Positions 1-15,000 of a stretch of 64,000 bases of DNA are shown one piece after another. The notes under the pieces were generated by a model that did no database searches, was not told the DNA's origin, and worked only from the letters and a program-made list of their open reading frames with translations. Positions within the stretch are counted from its first letter, which is position 1. Every line of letters begins with the position of its first letter. The DNA is from Apostichopus japonicus. Lineage: Eukaryota > Echinodermata > Holothuroidea > Aspidochirotida > Stichopodidae. Made by a program: the position numbers and the translations under genes. Location of the stretch: positions 45,964,611-46,028,610 of the forward strand of contig NC_092576.1 in the NCBI RefSeq assembly GCF_037975245.1, given 5' to 3'.

Positions 1-89
1 TTCAATGACATCCTTGAAGAGAATCTTGCTTGTGAAGGTGTGGCCATGGTAAATCACTGGTTCATTATTATTACCATCCCAGCAATCAA
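1..89 (-). CDS. PLCL: PLCL exon 11 (partial at window edge): X box
   Basis: Acceptor TTTACAG at 90. Encodes [18 protein letters not shown], then [10 protein letters not shown], and is still open at position 1. Asp of LDC and the first His of YHGHT match Asp343 and His356 of PLC-delta1. Vertebrate PRIP has lost the His356 equivalent; here it is present. Confidence 0.93.
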
Positions 90-3000
90 CTGTAAATGAG
101 GCAAGAAATCAGCAAAGTCAATATACTGGTGGATAACCTTTTGGTACTGGAGGATCAGCTTAGAGTACTGGTGGATCATCCTACAATACTGGTGGATCAC
201 CTTACAATAATGGTGCATCAGCTTACAATACTGGTAGATCAGCTTATAGCACTGGTGGATCATCCTACAATACTGGTGGATCACCTTATAGCACTGGTGG
301 ATCAGCTTAGATTACTGGTGGATCCCTATACAATACTGGTGGATCAGCTAATAGTACTGGTGGATCACCTTAAAATACTGGTGGATCAGCTAATAGTACT
401 TGTGAATCAGCTTAAAATACTGGTGGATCAGCATTCAATACCGGTGGATCAGCTTACAATACTTGTGGATCAGCTTATAGCACTGGTGGATCACCCTATA
501 ATACTGGTGGATCACCTTATAGTAACTTAAGAAAACTGCTTACGTTCAACCCAACGGCATCCTTTTTGTAGAGCAGAGATATAAGCCTCAACACTAGAGG
601 GACCCTTAAGCTGATCTTCTATCAAGTACCTGTAAGTTAATATGTAAGAAATCAATTATACATGAGAAACAACTAACAGAGAGTGACTGTGAATCAAAAG
701 CTGGCACTTTAGGTGAACAAGTTAGAAAATAAACAAGAAGTAAATAATCATAGCTAGCAGCCATACCTGGGAATGGTCTCTCAAAAACACACATCATTAA
801 GTTGATTCAACGATATTGCATTATTTATGAATTACTGATTGATCCAAGGATCAGGCCAAAGCATATTTTAAACTTACGTGTTGTGTGAAGAGGCAATGTA
901 GTAATGTGACAGAGAGTGGGTCATATCTTGGCAAACTTTGTGGTGTTTTGGATCAAATACATCACATTCCTGAGATAGAAGGTACTTGGTGAAACCTGTT
1001 GATGAGAAAGTACTGAATAATCAACTAACATTAACATGTTGTACATTACTCATAACTGGAAAATTACACAATCATAATTTAAACAGCACTGAGTCATACT
1101 CATGATGATATTCCTTGACCTTGTGGTCCATCTAAGTTTAGGTACCATTATGACATCATTCAAAAACTAAGGTACTGGCAACAATGGTAGTACAGGTACC
1201 ATTATGACATGGTTCAAAAATGGAGCTTCAGGTACCATTATGACATCATTCAACAACTAAGGTACTGGTACCATTATGACACGGTTCAACAACTAAGGTA
1301 CTGGTACCATTATGACATTGTTAACAACGAAGGTACAGGAACCATTATGACATCGTTAACAACAAAGGTACAGGTACCATTATGACATTGTTCAACAATG
1401 GAGCTACAGGTATCATTATGACATCGTTCAACAATGGAGTTACAGGTACCATTATGACATGGTTCAACAATGGAGGTACAGGTAACATTATGGCAACCTT
1501 CAACAAAGGTACAGGTGTCATTATGACACCCTCCAACAATGGAGGTATAGGTACCAATATGACATCCTTCAACAATGGAGGTGCAAGTACCATTATGACA
1601 TGGTTCAACAATGGAGGTACAGGTAACATTATGACATCCTTCAACAATGGAGGTAAAGGTATCATTATGGCATCGTTCAACAACTAAAGTACAGGTACCA
1701 TTATGACATCGTTCAACAATGGAGGTACAGGTGCCATTATGATATGGTTCAACAATGGTAGTACAAGTACCAATATATCATCCTTCAACAATGGAGGTAC
1801 AAGTATCATTATGACATGGTTCAACAATGGAGCTACAGGTACCATTGTGACATCCTTCAACAACTAAGGTACAGGTACCATTATGACATGGTTCAACAAT
1901 GGTAGTACAGGTACCATTATGACATGGTTCAACAATGGAGGTACAGGTACCATTATGACAACACACACATACATTACATACAGTGCTGTTAACCACAACA
2001 TCACTTGATGTTAAAAAAAGTATATCGTTGTTATAACCATTGTTATGTAACTAACCGTCAATTCCTAAATGGCCCTTTTCCCGACCTTCAACTGAGGGTT
2101 CGTACTTCTGAGTTAGTTGTAGACATCTCTCCTTGGTAACTCCAGTCATCTGTGAAAGCAATATTATCACATACTGTTTTCATGACAATCTTGCTGTGAT
2201 TCTTAGTGGCTCAACATCTTATTGAAAATGGATACAATTTTTCATAACCAATTCTAGTCATCTTCTACCAACATCCAAACCTTAAGACACCTTCGCATTC
2301 CACCAATACTACAACAAATTCCTCAACAGACTTCCCTCCATCTCAGAGCTCAGCCATCGATTCATCCATCGATGAATCCAATCAATACAAATGTTATCAG
2401 CTCCTAGTCTCCTTCCATGCAAACATCATCTAAAGAAAACCTGTTATATCATCTATGACAACAGTTTCAAAGCCTTTTAACAGGCTCTGCACTGCTTGAA
2501 AATCAGACTAGCTGGAAAATCAGACCAGCTGTTTATTTACTGCTTGAATGTGGAATATCAGCGCAGCTATCACTTTACTGTTTGAATGTGGACTATCAGA
2601 GCAGCTGTCACTTTACTGCTTGAATGTGGACTATCAGAGCAGCTGTCACTTTACTGCTTGAATGTGGACTATCAGAGCAGCTGTCACTTTACTGCTTGAA
2701 TGTGGACTATCAGGGCAGCTGTTTCTTAACTGATTGAATGTGGACTATCTGAGCAGCTGTCACTTTACTGCTTGAATGTGGACTATCAGACCAGCTGTCA
2801 CTTTACTGCTTGAATGTGGACTATCAGAGCAGCTGTTTCTTAACTAATTGAATGTGGACTATCAGAGCAGCTGTCACTTTACTGCTTGAATGTGGACTAT
2901 CAGAGCAGCTGTCACTTTACTGCTTGAATGTGGACTATCAGACCAGCTGTTTCTTAACTGATTGAATGTGGACTATCTGAGCAGCTGTCACTTTACTGCT

Positions 3001-6000
3001 TGAATGTGGACTATCAGACCAGCTGTCACTTTACTGCTTGAATGTGGACTATCAGAGCAGCTGTTTCTTAACTAATTGAATGTGGACTATCAGAGCAGCT
3101 GTCACTTTACTGCTTGAATGTGGACTATCAGAGCAGCTGTCACTTTACTGCTTGAATGTGGACTATCAGACCAGCTGTTTCTTAACTGATTGAATGTGGA
3201 CTATCTGAGCAGCTGTCACTTTACTGCTTGAATGTGGACTATCAGACCAGCTGTTTCTTAACTGACTCTTTACTGCAATGTAATCTATCAATATATCAAT
3301 CTCTCAATATATCTCTTTATTAACACTTCTTGAAGGTTATCCTAGTTCTTTGCTCTTACGCCTTGCTCTGCTTCCAGAAACATCAGGAGGTCATCTGCAG
3401 CCATGTACTCTCCACTTGCATACCTGAATAAAGTAAACAACATAACTGAATATCATTCTGCAATATTTCTTTCTCTTTGCCATTGATATTGCCTAGAAAG
3501 GATCATGAAACAATTAAGTATTAACACTTTCCGACAAAACATCAAAATGACTATAAGGCATTCGGCAAAGTGCTAACATGTGGAGTAAATTAGAACTTAA
3601 ACAAGTTGTGGTACTTCACCAGATCAGCAAATTCAAACAGACGAATAGCATCATGTGTCTGCCCAACCAGTTCATATTTCCATAGAAATTGGCATATTCT
3701 AACATCAATATGGTTACCTGTCATTGAAGTAGTTTAGTTACTGCATCCACATGGGCAGTGTGGGTAGCCAATGTGTTACCTAACTCCTTAGCTCTAACTT
3801 ATAAAGTGAGATGCATGGCATAACTTACATAGCAATCTCTGTTAGAATATCTAAATCCTCACATAATGTGGATCAAAGTAATTATGAATCTGTGGTATCT
3901 CATGTTGCTACTGTCTGTGATAAAAAAAACTTACTTCTGAACCAAAAAAAATTTAGAGAGATGACTTTTGAAAATTCCAACATTAATCATGAGGGCCTTC
4001 TCACTGCCAAAGCAAGGAAAGCAGTGACACAGGGTGCCACGGTTAACCGTTCTGAACAGACGATGTATTTAGAGTTGTATATAGACAATATGCTTAATTT
4101 TCTGTGTCATATTCCATAATTTTAAGGAATACCCCATTGACTTATTGTGGTGTTAGGCTACCATATTGAAGAAATTTAAAGAATTCTCAATTATTATTTA
4201 TTCATTCGTTTATGTAAAAGAAGGAAAAACTGGCAAGAAATTTTCCAAGATGTTACTAATGGATTGAAGACGAGATGCAAAAAACTATTAAACGCAAATG
4301 GCATTTTCCTTAATGTTTATACTAAATGCGATCAAACTGCGGGAATCACGCAATCCCGCGGGCCCGGGATAAAAGATAGTAGTAAAAACTGCTTTAGAGC
4401 TAATTGGATATTTATATGGTCTGATCTAATAGAGGTGGAGAGCAAACATAAGCAGCGGTGTGATGTTAGTAGTGATGTTAATTATATGAAGTTATTAACA
4501 AGTTAATGAAAGAAACAAAGCAAATAGAAATTTATTAAAGAAGGCTTTATACCTTATCTTACACAAATTTATGTATTTGAACATGAAAACATTGTCAGTG
4601 GAGAATATAATTCACTTATAATAGCATCCAATATGTAATTCCTTGAAAATCGAGATACACGAGGGAAAACAAACTTTTTCTGGGTACCCGGATACCCGAT
4701 GGGTAACAGCTCTTGAGTACCAGGTTCACAAGTTTTGGAATGTGTAAACAGTACACAAAAGCTACTTTAATTCTTTTACAAACTTTTGATTTATTATTTG
4801 TACATATAGTACATGCTATTTCAAGCTTTATAACTCTTAACTGTTTTTCATATACTATTTATAAATATGCAACTTTCATGTACTTATACTGTATTTTAAT
4901 AAACTTTAAGTGAAAACTAATGTTTGCTTAAGTTGATTTGTTTATCTTAACCTTGAAAACTACCTTTTTGTAAGCTGCGCAACTAAGATGAAATGTCTGA
5001 CAAGGGTTAGGGAGTGTTGAACAAAGAAACACAGAATATATCTTGAAACGTCAACTTTGGCTAAGACAAGAATAGTATAAATATGAACACAGCACAGTCA
5101 GTAGATTTAAATCCTAGTATGGTTTGGCAAAATAACAGAAACCAACTGTTATACAGCAAATGATAAGAGCTGCAATCCTTGTACGGGGGAAGCCAAATGT
5201 ACATGCACCAATAGCATAGTGATAATCATGACAACAACTCAATATAAAATCACTGAGCTACTCTAATCTATGGATACTTGCTTACTCACCTAACCAGGAG
5301 AAAATATATTTCTGGTCTTGTGGACATTTCCTTAAATAAATCCAAAAATTCAAGACTAGAGAGAGTTGGATGCGCATCCCCGGATCTTTTCTTGACCTGC
5401 GTCATTTCCTATAACACCAAACATAATTCAAAGTTCAATATACTGTAGTTTACATCATGTTTAAGAACATATGTTATTTTACTTCTTTCAAACACCATAA
5501 AGGTTTAATGAGCTTCCCACATCTTACAAATACAGTAAGTCTGTGCATATGTAAACAAGATGATGGTACAAAGATATGTGGTGTAATGACAGACGGACGG
5601 ACGGACGGACGGACGGGCGGGCGGGCGGGCGGTCGGGCGGTCGGGCGGTCGGTCGGGCGGGCGGGCGGGCGGGCGGGCGGGCGGGCGGGCGGGCGGGCGG
5701 GCGGGCGGGCGGGCGGGCGGGCGGACGGACGGACGGACGGACAGACGGATAGACAGATAGATAGAAACTTTATTGTCCATTTCAGAAAACAGAAAATGGA
5801 AATGGACACACATTATCCTAATCTTATTCAACAACACACTCAAAAGGTACAACCACAAAAAATCAGACAATTAATCAACAGCAGGTATCACAAACATACA
5901 ACTGCAGATACTGTAAACTGCAGATACAGTAAACTGCAGATACTGTAAACTGCAGATACAGTAAACTGCAGATACTGTAAACTGCAGATACTGTAAACTG

Positions 6001-9000
6001 CAGATACAGTAAACTGCAGATACAGTAAACTGCAGATACAGTAAACTGCAGATACTGTAAACTGCAGATACTGCAAACTGCAGATACTGCAAACTGCAGA
6101 TACTGTAAACTGCAGATACTGTAAACTGCAGATACAGCAAACTGCAGATACTGTAAACTGCAGATACCGTAAACTGCAGGTACCGTAAACTGCAGGTACC
6201 GTTAACTGCAGATACAGTAAACTGCAGATACCGTAAACTGCAGATACCGTAAACTGCAGATACCGTAAACTGAAGATACAGTAAACTGCAGATACAGTAA
6301 ACTGCAGATACTGTAAACTGCAGATACTGTAAACTGCAGGTACAGTAAACTGCAGGTACAGTTAACTGCAGATACCGTAAACTGCAGATACCGTAAACTG
6401 AAGATACAGTAAACTGCAGATACAGTAAACTGCAGATACTGTAAACTGCAGATACAGTAAACTGCAGCTACAGTAAACTGCAGATACTGTAAACTGCAGA
6501 TACAGCAAACTGCAGATACTGTAAACTGCAGATACTGTAAACTGCAGATACAGTAAACTGCAGATACTGTAAACTGCAGATACAGTAAACTGCAGATACA
6601 GTAAACTGCAGATACTGTAAACTGCAGATACAGCAAACTGCAGATACTGTAAACTGCAGATACTGTAAACTGCAGATACAGTAAACTGCAGATACTGTAA
6701 ACTGCAGATACTGTAAACTGCAGATACTGTAAACTGCAGATACTGTAAACTGCAGATACAGTAAACTGCAGATACTGTAAACTGCAGATACAGCAAACTG
6801 CAGATACTGTAAACTGCAGATACTGTAAACTGAAGATACTGTCAACTGCAGATACGGTAAACTGCAGATACTGTCAACTGCAGATACTGTAAACTGCAGA
6901 TACAGTAAACTGCAGATACTGTAAACTGCAGATACAGTAAACTGCAGATACTGTAAACTGCAGATACTGTAAACTGAAGATACTGTAAACTGCAGATACA
7001 GCAAACTGCAGATACTGTAAACTGCAGATACTGTAAACTGCAGATACTGTAAACTGCAGATACAGTAAACTGCAGATACTGTAAACTGCAGATACTGTAA
7101 ACTGAAGATACTGTCAACTGCAGATACGGTAAACTGCAGATACCTGTAAACTGCAGATACAGTAAACTGCAGAAACATTAAACTGCAGATACAGTAAACT
7201 GCAGATACAGTAAACTTAAGATACTGTTAACTGCAGATACTGTAAACTGCAGATACAGTAAACTGCAGATACAGTAAACGGCAGATACAGTAAACTGCAG
7301 AAACATTAAACTGCAGATACAGTAAACTGCAGATACTGTAAACTGCAGATACAGCAAACTGCAGATACAGTAAACTGCAGATACAGTAAACTGCAGATAC
7401 AGTAAACTGTAGATACAGTAAACTGCAGGAACAGTGATTTGCAGATACTGTAAACTGCAGATCTGCAGTAAACTGCAGATACCGAAACTGGTTGAAACGG
7501 CAGGGAGGGCAAATTGAGTATGTATTGAGTATAACATTCACAAAGTAGACATTAATATGATCTTACAAACAGCTTACCTTGAATCTCTGCCTGACCCTAC
7601 AGACTCACCAATACAAACAGCTTCTCTTGGATCGATGCCTGACCCTACAGACTCACCAATATTACAAACCGCTTATCTTGAATCTCTGCCTGACGCTACA
7701 AACTCACCAATATTACAAACAGCTTATCTTGAATCTCTGCCTGACCCTACAGATTCACCAATATTACAAACAGCTTACCTTGAATCTCTGCATTACCCTA
7801 CAGACTCACCAATATTACAAACAACTTATCTTGAATCTCTGACTGACCCTACAGACTCACCAATATTACAAACAGCTTATCTTGAATCTCTGCCTGACCC
7901 TAAAGACTCACCAATATTACAAACAGCTTATCTTGAATCTCTGCTTGACCCTACAGACTCACCAATATTACAAACCGCTTATCTTGAATCTCTGCCTGAC
8001 GCTACAGACTCACCAATATTACCTTCAATCTCTGCCTGACCCTACAGACTCACCAATATTACAAACAGCTTATCTTGAATCTCTGCCTGACCCTACAGAC
8101 TCACCAATATTACAAACAGCTTATCTTGAATCTCTGCCTGACCCTATGGACTCACCAATATTACAAACAGCTTATCTTGAATCTCTGACTGACCCTACAG
8201 ATTCACCAATATTACAAACAGCTTATCTTGAATCTCTGTCTGATCCTATGGACTCACCAATATTACAAACAGCTTACCTTGAATCTCTGCATGACCCTAC
8301 AGACTCACCAATATTACAAACAGCTTATCTTGAATCTCTGCCTGACCCTACAGACTCACCAATATTACAAACAGCTTATCTTGAATCTCTGCTTGACCCT
8401 ACAGACTCACCAATATTACAAACAGCTTATCTTGAATCTCTGCCTGACCCTACAGACTCACCAATATTACAAACAGCTTACCTTGAATCTCTGCCTGACC
8501 CTTGTAGAGGCAACACCATTGTTCAATTTCTTCATGAGTTGCATCACTTCGAATTCATCCAATTGCCCGACAGATGTACCTGCAGCCTTCTCAAACATAT
8601 CATGGAGCCAAGTAACATAAATGTCAAGGAACACTGAAACATTTCAATAACAACAAACTCCTCCCTTTTGTGTTTGTGCAATGTACAAGTTTACCCTAAA
8701 ACAATGGTTTGCAGTCTACCAGCTCTAATAACATGATGACTACATTCCATCCAGTACAATACACTGGGCCACATGTTACGCACTGTTGTATTATGATCCA
8801 CAACATACTTAATACCCAAATATCCTGGGCCACAAGGTCCCCCCTGTGATATCATGATCCACAACATACTTAACACCCAAATATCCTGGGCCACAAGGTC
8901 CCCCCTGTGATATCATGATCCACAACATACTTAATACCCAAATATCCTGGGCCACAAGGTCCCCCCTGTGATATCATGATCCACAACATACTTAACACCC

Positions 9001-12000
9001 AAATATCCTGGGCCACAAGGTACCCCCTGTAATATCATGATCCACAACATACTTAATACCCAAATATCCTGGGCCACAAGGTCCCCCCTGTAATATCATG
9101 ATCCACAACATACTTAATACCCAAATATCCTGGGCCACAAGGTCCCCCCTGTAATATCATGATCCACAACATACTTAATACCCAAATATCCTGGGCCACT
9201 AGGTCCCCCCTGTGATATCATGATCCACAACATACTTAACACCCAAATATCCTGGGCCACAAGGTCCCCCCTGTAATATCATGATCCACAACATACTTAA
9301 TACCCAAATATCCTGGGCCACAAGGTCCCCCCTGTAATATCATGATCCACAACATACTTAACACCCAAATATCCTGGGCCACAAGGTCCCCCCTGTAATA
9401 TCATGATCCACAACATACTTAATACCCAAATATCCTGGGCCACAAGGTCCCCCCTGTAATATCATGATCCACAACATACTTAATACCCAAATATCATTGG
9501 CCACAATGTAACTACGGTAATACCATGATCCACAACATACTAAATACCCAAATATCCTGGGCCACAAGGTCCCCCCTGTGATATCATGATCCACAACATA
9601 CTTAATACCCAAATATCCTGGGCCACAAGGTCCCCCCTGTAATATCATGATCCACAACATACTAAATACCCAAATATCCTGGGCCACAAGGTCCCCCCTG
9701 TAATACCATGATCCACAACAGGCTTAATACCCAAATATCCTGGGCCACAAGGTCCCCCTGTAATATCATGATCCACAACATACTTAATACCCAAATATCC
9801 TGGGCCACAAGGTCCCCCTGTAATATCATGATCCACAACATACTTAATACCCAAATATCATTGGCCACAATGTAACCACGGTAATACCATGATCCACAAC
9901 ATACTAAATACCCAAATATCCTGGGCCACAAGGTCCCCCTGTGATATCATGATCCACAACATACTTAATACCCAAATATCCTGGGCCACAAGGTCCCCCC
10001 TGTAATATCATGATCCACAACATACTAAATACCCAAATATCCTGGGCCACAAGGTCCCCCCTGTAATACCATGATCCACAACATACTTAATACCCAAATA
10101 TCATTGGCCACAATGTAACCACGGTAATATCATCATCCACAACATACTTAATACCCAAATATCCTGGGCCACAAGGTCCCCCCTGTAATATCATGATCCA
10201 CAACATACTTAATACCCAAATATCCTGGGCCACAAGGTCCCCCCTGTAATACCATGATCCACAACAGGCTTAATACCCAAATATCCTGGGCCACAAGGTC
10301 CCCCTGTAATATCATGATCCACAACATACTTAATACCCAAATATCCTGGGCCACAAGGTCCCCCTGTAATATCATGATCCACAACATACTTAATACCCAA
10401 ATATCCTGGGCCACAATGTAACCACGGTAATACCATGATCCACAACATACTTAATACCCAAATATCCTGGGCCACAAGGTCCCCTGTAATATCATGATCC
10501 ACAACATACTTAATACCCAAATATCCTGGGCCACAAGGTCCCCCCTGTAATATCATGATCCACAACATACTAAATACCCAAATATCCTGGGCCACAAGGT
10601 CCCCCCTGTAATTCCATGATCCACAACAGGCTTAATACCCAAATATCCTGGGCCACAAGGTCCCCCTGTAATATCATGATCCACAACAGGCTTAATACCC
10701 AAATATCCTGGGCCACAAGGTCCCCCTGTAATACCATGATCCACAACATACTTAATACCCAAATATCCTGGGCCACAAGGTCCCCCCTGTAATACCATGA
10801 TCCACAACAGGCTTAATACACAAATATCATTGGCCACAATGTAACCATGGTAATACCATAACCCACAATCTTCATTATACCTGCATATCATGGGCTGTAA
10901 GTTACACCCTCTCTAATATTACATTTCTTGCTCTGGACAGAAAATTTATGTATAAATGTGAAAGGTGTAAAGAGTTTCTTTATTTTGTGCTAGGAATTTT
11001 GGAAGGCAATATCCAATTTCGTGTAGCTCTTCGAAAAAAGTTGGGAAACTGAATGTTCGCAGCTGGACAGCGGCTGTGAAGTTAACAGCGATAACGAAAG
11101 TATTCCATGGATATCTTATAACCGCGTCACAACTTCAGCTAATGAACATATGGCGAGGCTAGATTACCCCATTGACTTAGTGTGGTGTTAGGCAACCATG
11201 TGGTAGAACGTAACAGCAATAATGGAAGTATTAAATGGATATCTTATAACTGCGTCACAATTTCAGCGAATAAACAGATGTTTAGGCTTAGCTAGATTCT
11301 CATTGACTTAGTGTGGTGTAAGGCTACCATTTGGAAAAACTTAAATTTATTCATTCGTTTATTTCATAGAAGGAAAAGCTGACAAAGAATTTTATGAGAT
11401 GTTTATGGATTATAGACGGGATAACTAAAAAATAATAATCGCAAGTGGCTTTTTTCTAATCGTTTATTCTAAATGCGATCAAACTGCGCGAATCACGCAA
11501 TCTCGCAGCTAATTCGAACCCTGGGCCTGCATAATAGATAGTAGTAGTAATAACTGTTTAAGAGCTTAATTGAATATTTATATGGTTTGATCCAATAGAC
11601 ATGAGGAGCAAGCATAAGCAGCCGCGGCAGTGCGGTGTTAGTAGTAATGCTAATTATATGAAGTTATTAACAAGTTAATGAAAAAAACAAAAGCAAATAG
11701 AAATTATTGAGGAAGGATTTATACCTTATCTTACACCTACATATTTGAACAATTTGGACCTGTGTAAACACTAGTCCTAACGTGTGGTGTAACAGCACCA
11801 TTGATGTAAACAAATGTAGTTATTGCACACACTGTATCATTATTGTATACAATGTAGTTATTACACACACTGTATCATTATTTAAAACAATGTAGTTATA
11901 ACACACTGTATCATTATTGTGTACAATGTAGTTATTGCACACACTGTATCATTTATGTATACAATGTAGTTATTGCACACACTGTATCATTAATGTATAC

Positions 12001-15000
12001 AATGTAGTTATTGCACACACTGTATCATTATTTAATACAATGTAGTTATAACACACACTGTATCATTATTGTATACAATGTAGTTATTGCACACACTGTA
12101 TCATTATTTAATACAATGTAGTTATAACACACACTGTATCATTATTGTATACAATGTAGTTATAACACACATATCATTATTGTATACAATGTAGTTATTG
12201 CACACACTGTATCATTATTGTATACAATGTAGTTATAACACACACTGTATCATTATTGTATACAATGTAGTTATTACACACACTGTATCATTATTGTATA
12301 CAATGTAGTTATTGCACACACTGTATCATTATTGTATACAATGTAGTTATTACACACACTGTATCATTATTTAATACAATGTAGTTATAACACACACTGT
12401 ATCATTATTGTATACAATGTAGTTATTGCACACACTGTATCATTAATGTATACAATGTAGTTATTACACACACTGTATCATTATTGTATACAATGTAGTT
12501 ATTGCACACACTGTATCATTATTGTATACAATGTAGTTATTGCACACACTGTATCATTATTGTATACAATGTAGTTATTACACACACTGTATCATTATTG
12601 TATACAATGTAGTTATTGCACACACTGTATCATTATTGTATACAATGTAGTTATTACACACACTGTATCATTATTTAATACAATGTAGTTATAACACACA
12701 CTGTATCATTATTGTATACAATGTAGTTATTGCACACACTGTATCATTATTGTATACAATGTAGTTATAACACACACTGTATCATTATTGTATATAATGT
12801 AGTTATTACACACACTGTATCATTATTGTATACAATGTAGTTATTGCACACACTGTATCATTAATGTATACAATGTAGTTATTACACACACTGTATCATT
12901 ATTGTATACAATGTAGTTATTGCACACACTGTATCATTAATGTATACAATGTAGTTATTACACACACTGTATCATTATTGTATACAATGTAGTTATTGCA
13001 CACACTGTATCATTAATGTATACAATGTAGTTATTACACACACTGTATCATTATTGTATACAATGTAGTTATTGCACACACTGTATCATTATTGTATACA
13101 ATGTAGTTATAACACACACTGTATCATTATTGTATACAATGTAGTTATTACACACACTGTATCATTATTGTATACAATGTAGTTATTGCACACACTGTAT
13201 CATTATTGTATACAATGTAGTTATTGCACACACTGTATCATTATTGTATACAATGTAGTTATTACACATACTGTATCATTATTGTATACAATGTAGTTAT
13301 TGCACACACTGTATCATTAATGTACACAATGTAGTTATTACACATACTGTATCATTATTGTATACAATGTAGTTATAGCACACACTGTATCATTATTGTA
13401 TACAATGTAGTTATTACACACACTGTATTGATCATTATTGTATACAATGTAGTTATTGCACACACTGTATCATTATTGTATACAATGTAGTTATTGCACA
13501 CACTGTATCATTATTGTATACAATGTAGTTATTACACATACTGTATCATTATTGTATACAATGTAGTTATTGCACACACTGTATCATTAATGTACACAAT
13601 GTAGTTATTACACATACTGTATCATTATTGTATACAATGTAGTTATTGCACACACTGTATCATTATTGTATACAATGTAGTTATAACACACTGTATCATT
13701 ATTGTATACAATGTAGTTATTGCACACACTGTATCATTTATATATACAATGTAGTTATTACACACACTGTATCATTAATGTATACAATGTAGTTATTGCA
13801 CACACTGTATCATTAATGTATACAATGTAGTTATTGCACACACTGTATCATTATTGTATACAATGTAGTTATTGCACACACTGTATCATTATTGTATACA
13901 ATGTAGTTATTGCACACACTGTATCATTATTGTATACAATGTAGTTATTGCACACACTGTAAGGATATCGATCACGCATGTCTTGATTTCGTTCAACAGC
14001 TTCAGGAGCTGAAAGGAAAAAAAACAACATGTTTGAAACTTTCTTCTTCAAAGCTTATGATTGCATGTTTACTAAAAACAGATTGAAAGAGTTTTAAAAC
14101 TCACTTCAGAAACAATAAGTACTGTAGCTCTCTGCTGGAATATAAACATGTTAATATTGCTTCATGGCCAGAAGGATAACAGTAATTCAACAAAGTGTAC
14201 AGTATAAGATAATCCTGCAAGCTTTTCAAATAACAAAGAATAAAAGCAAACAAAATCACTATTAATGAAGACCACCTGAATGTGAAGAATTTTCTTGCCA
14301 AAAACTGAAATCAAATTTGATGATTAAACATTAACAGGTTTTTCTGCCTGCATGTCTACAACATACTGTAAGTACTTGCACAACTAACAAGTTAAAATAG
14401 CATTCGGACTACTAATCAGCAAAACTTCATTAATTGCAATCAACTAAATGTAAGTATGAATATATGCTAACACTTCAATCAAATTAAGGTTAGCATGAAA
14501 TATGCTAACACTTCAATCAAATTAAGGTTGGCATGAAATATGCTAACACTTCAATCAAGTTAAGGTTAGCATGAAATATGCTAACACTTCAATCAAGTTA
14601 AGGTTAGCATGAAATATGCTAACACTTCAATCTGTGAATCTGAGAGAAAAGAATCTAGACTCAATAAGTAAACACTGTTACCATGTACAGGTGTTTAATA
14701 CAAGTTCACATTGTAAACACAGGACATGTTGCAATGTACAGGTGTTTAATACAAGTTCACATTGTAAACACAGGACATGTTGCCATGTACAGGTGTTTGA
14801 TACAAGTTCACATTTCAGTAACAGGACATGTTACCATGTACAGGTGTTTAATACAAGTTCACATTTCAGTAACACAGGACATGTTACCATGTACAGGTGT
14901 TTAATACAAGTTCACATTTCAGTAACACAGGACATGTTGCCATGTACAGGTGTTTAATACAAGTTCACATTGTAAACACAGGACATGTTGCCATGTACAG

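Noticed and set aside
5457-5948. 163-codon ORF with GGRAGGRAG repeats
   Set aside because: Frame through the GGGC tract.
5871-7541. Many overlapping minus-strand ORFs up to 236 codons rich in [13 protein letters not shown]
   Set aside because: Frames of the 16-bp minisatellite, inside PLCL intron 5; no start context, domain or splice support.
7557-8637. 160- and 251-codon plus-strand ORFs with repeating [17 protein letters not shown]
   Set aside because: Frames of the 51-bp array antisense to PLCL exon 5; the unit is a multiple of three.
8765-13968. Regular repeats that might suggest a CRISPR array
   Set aside because: Units are directly adjacent with no unique spacers, in a eukaryotic intron; these are minisatellites.
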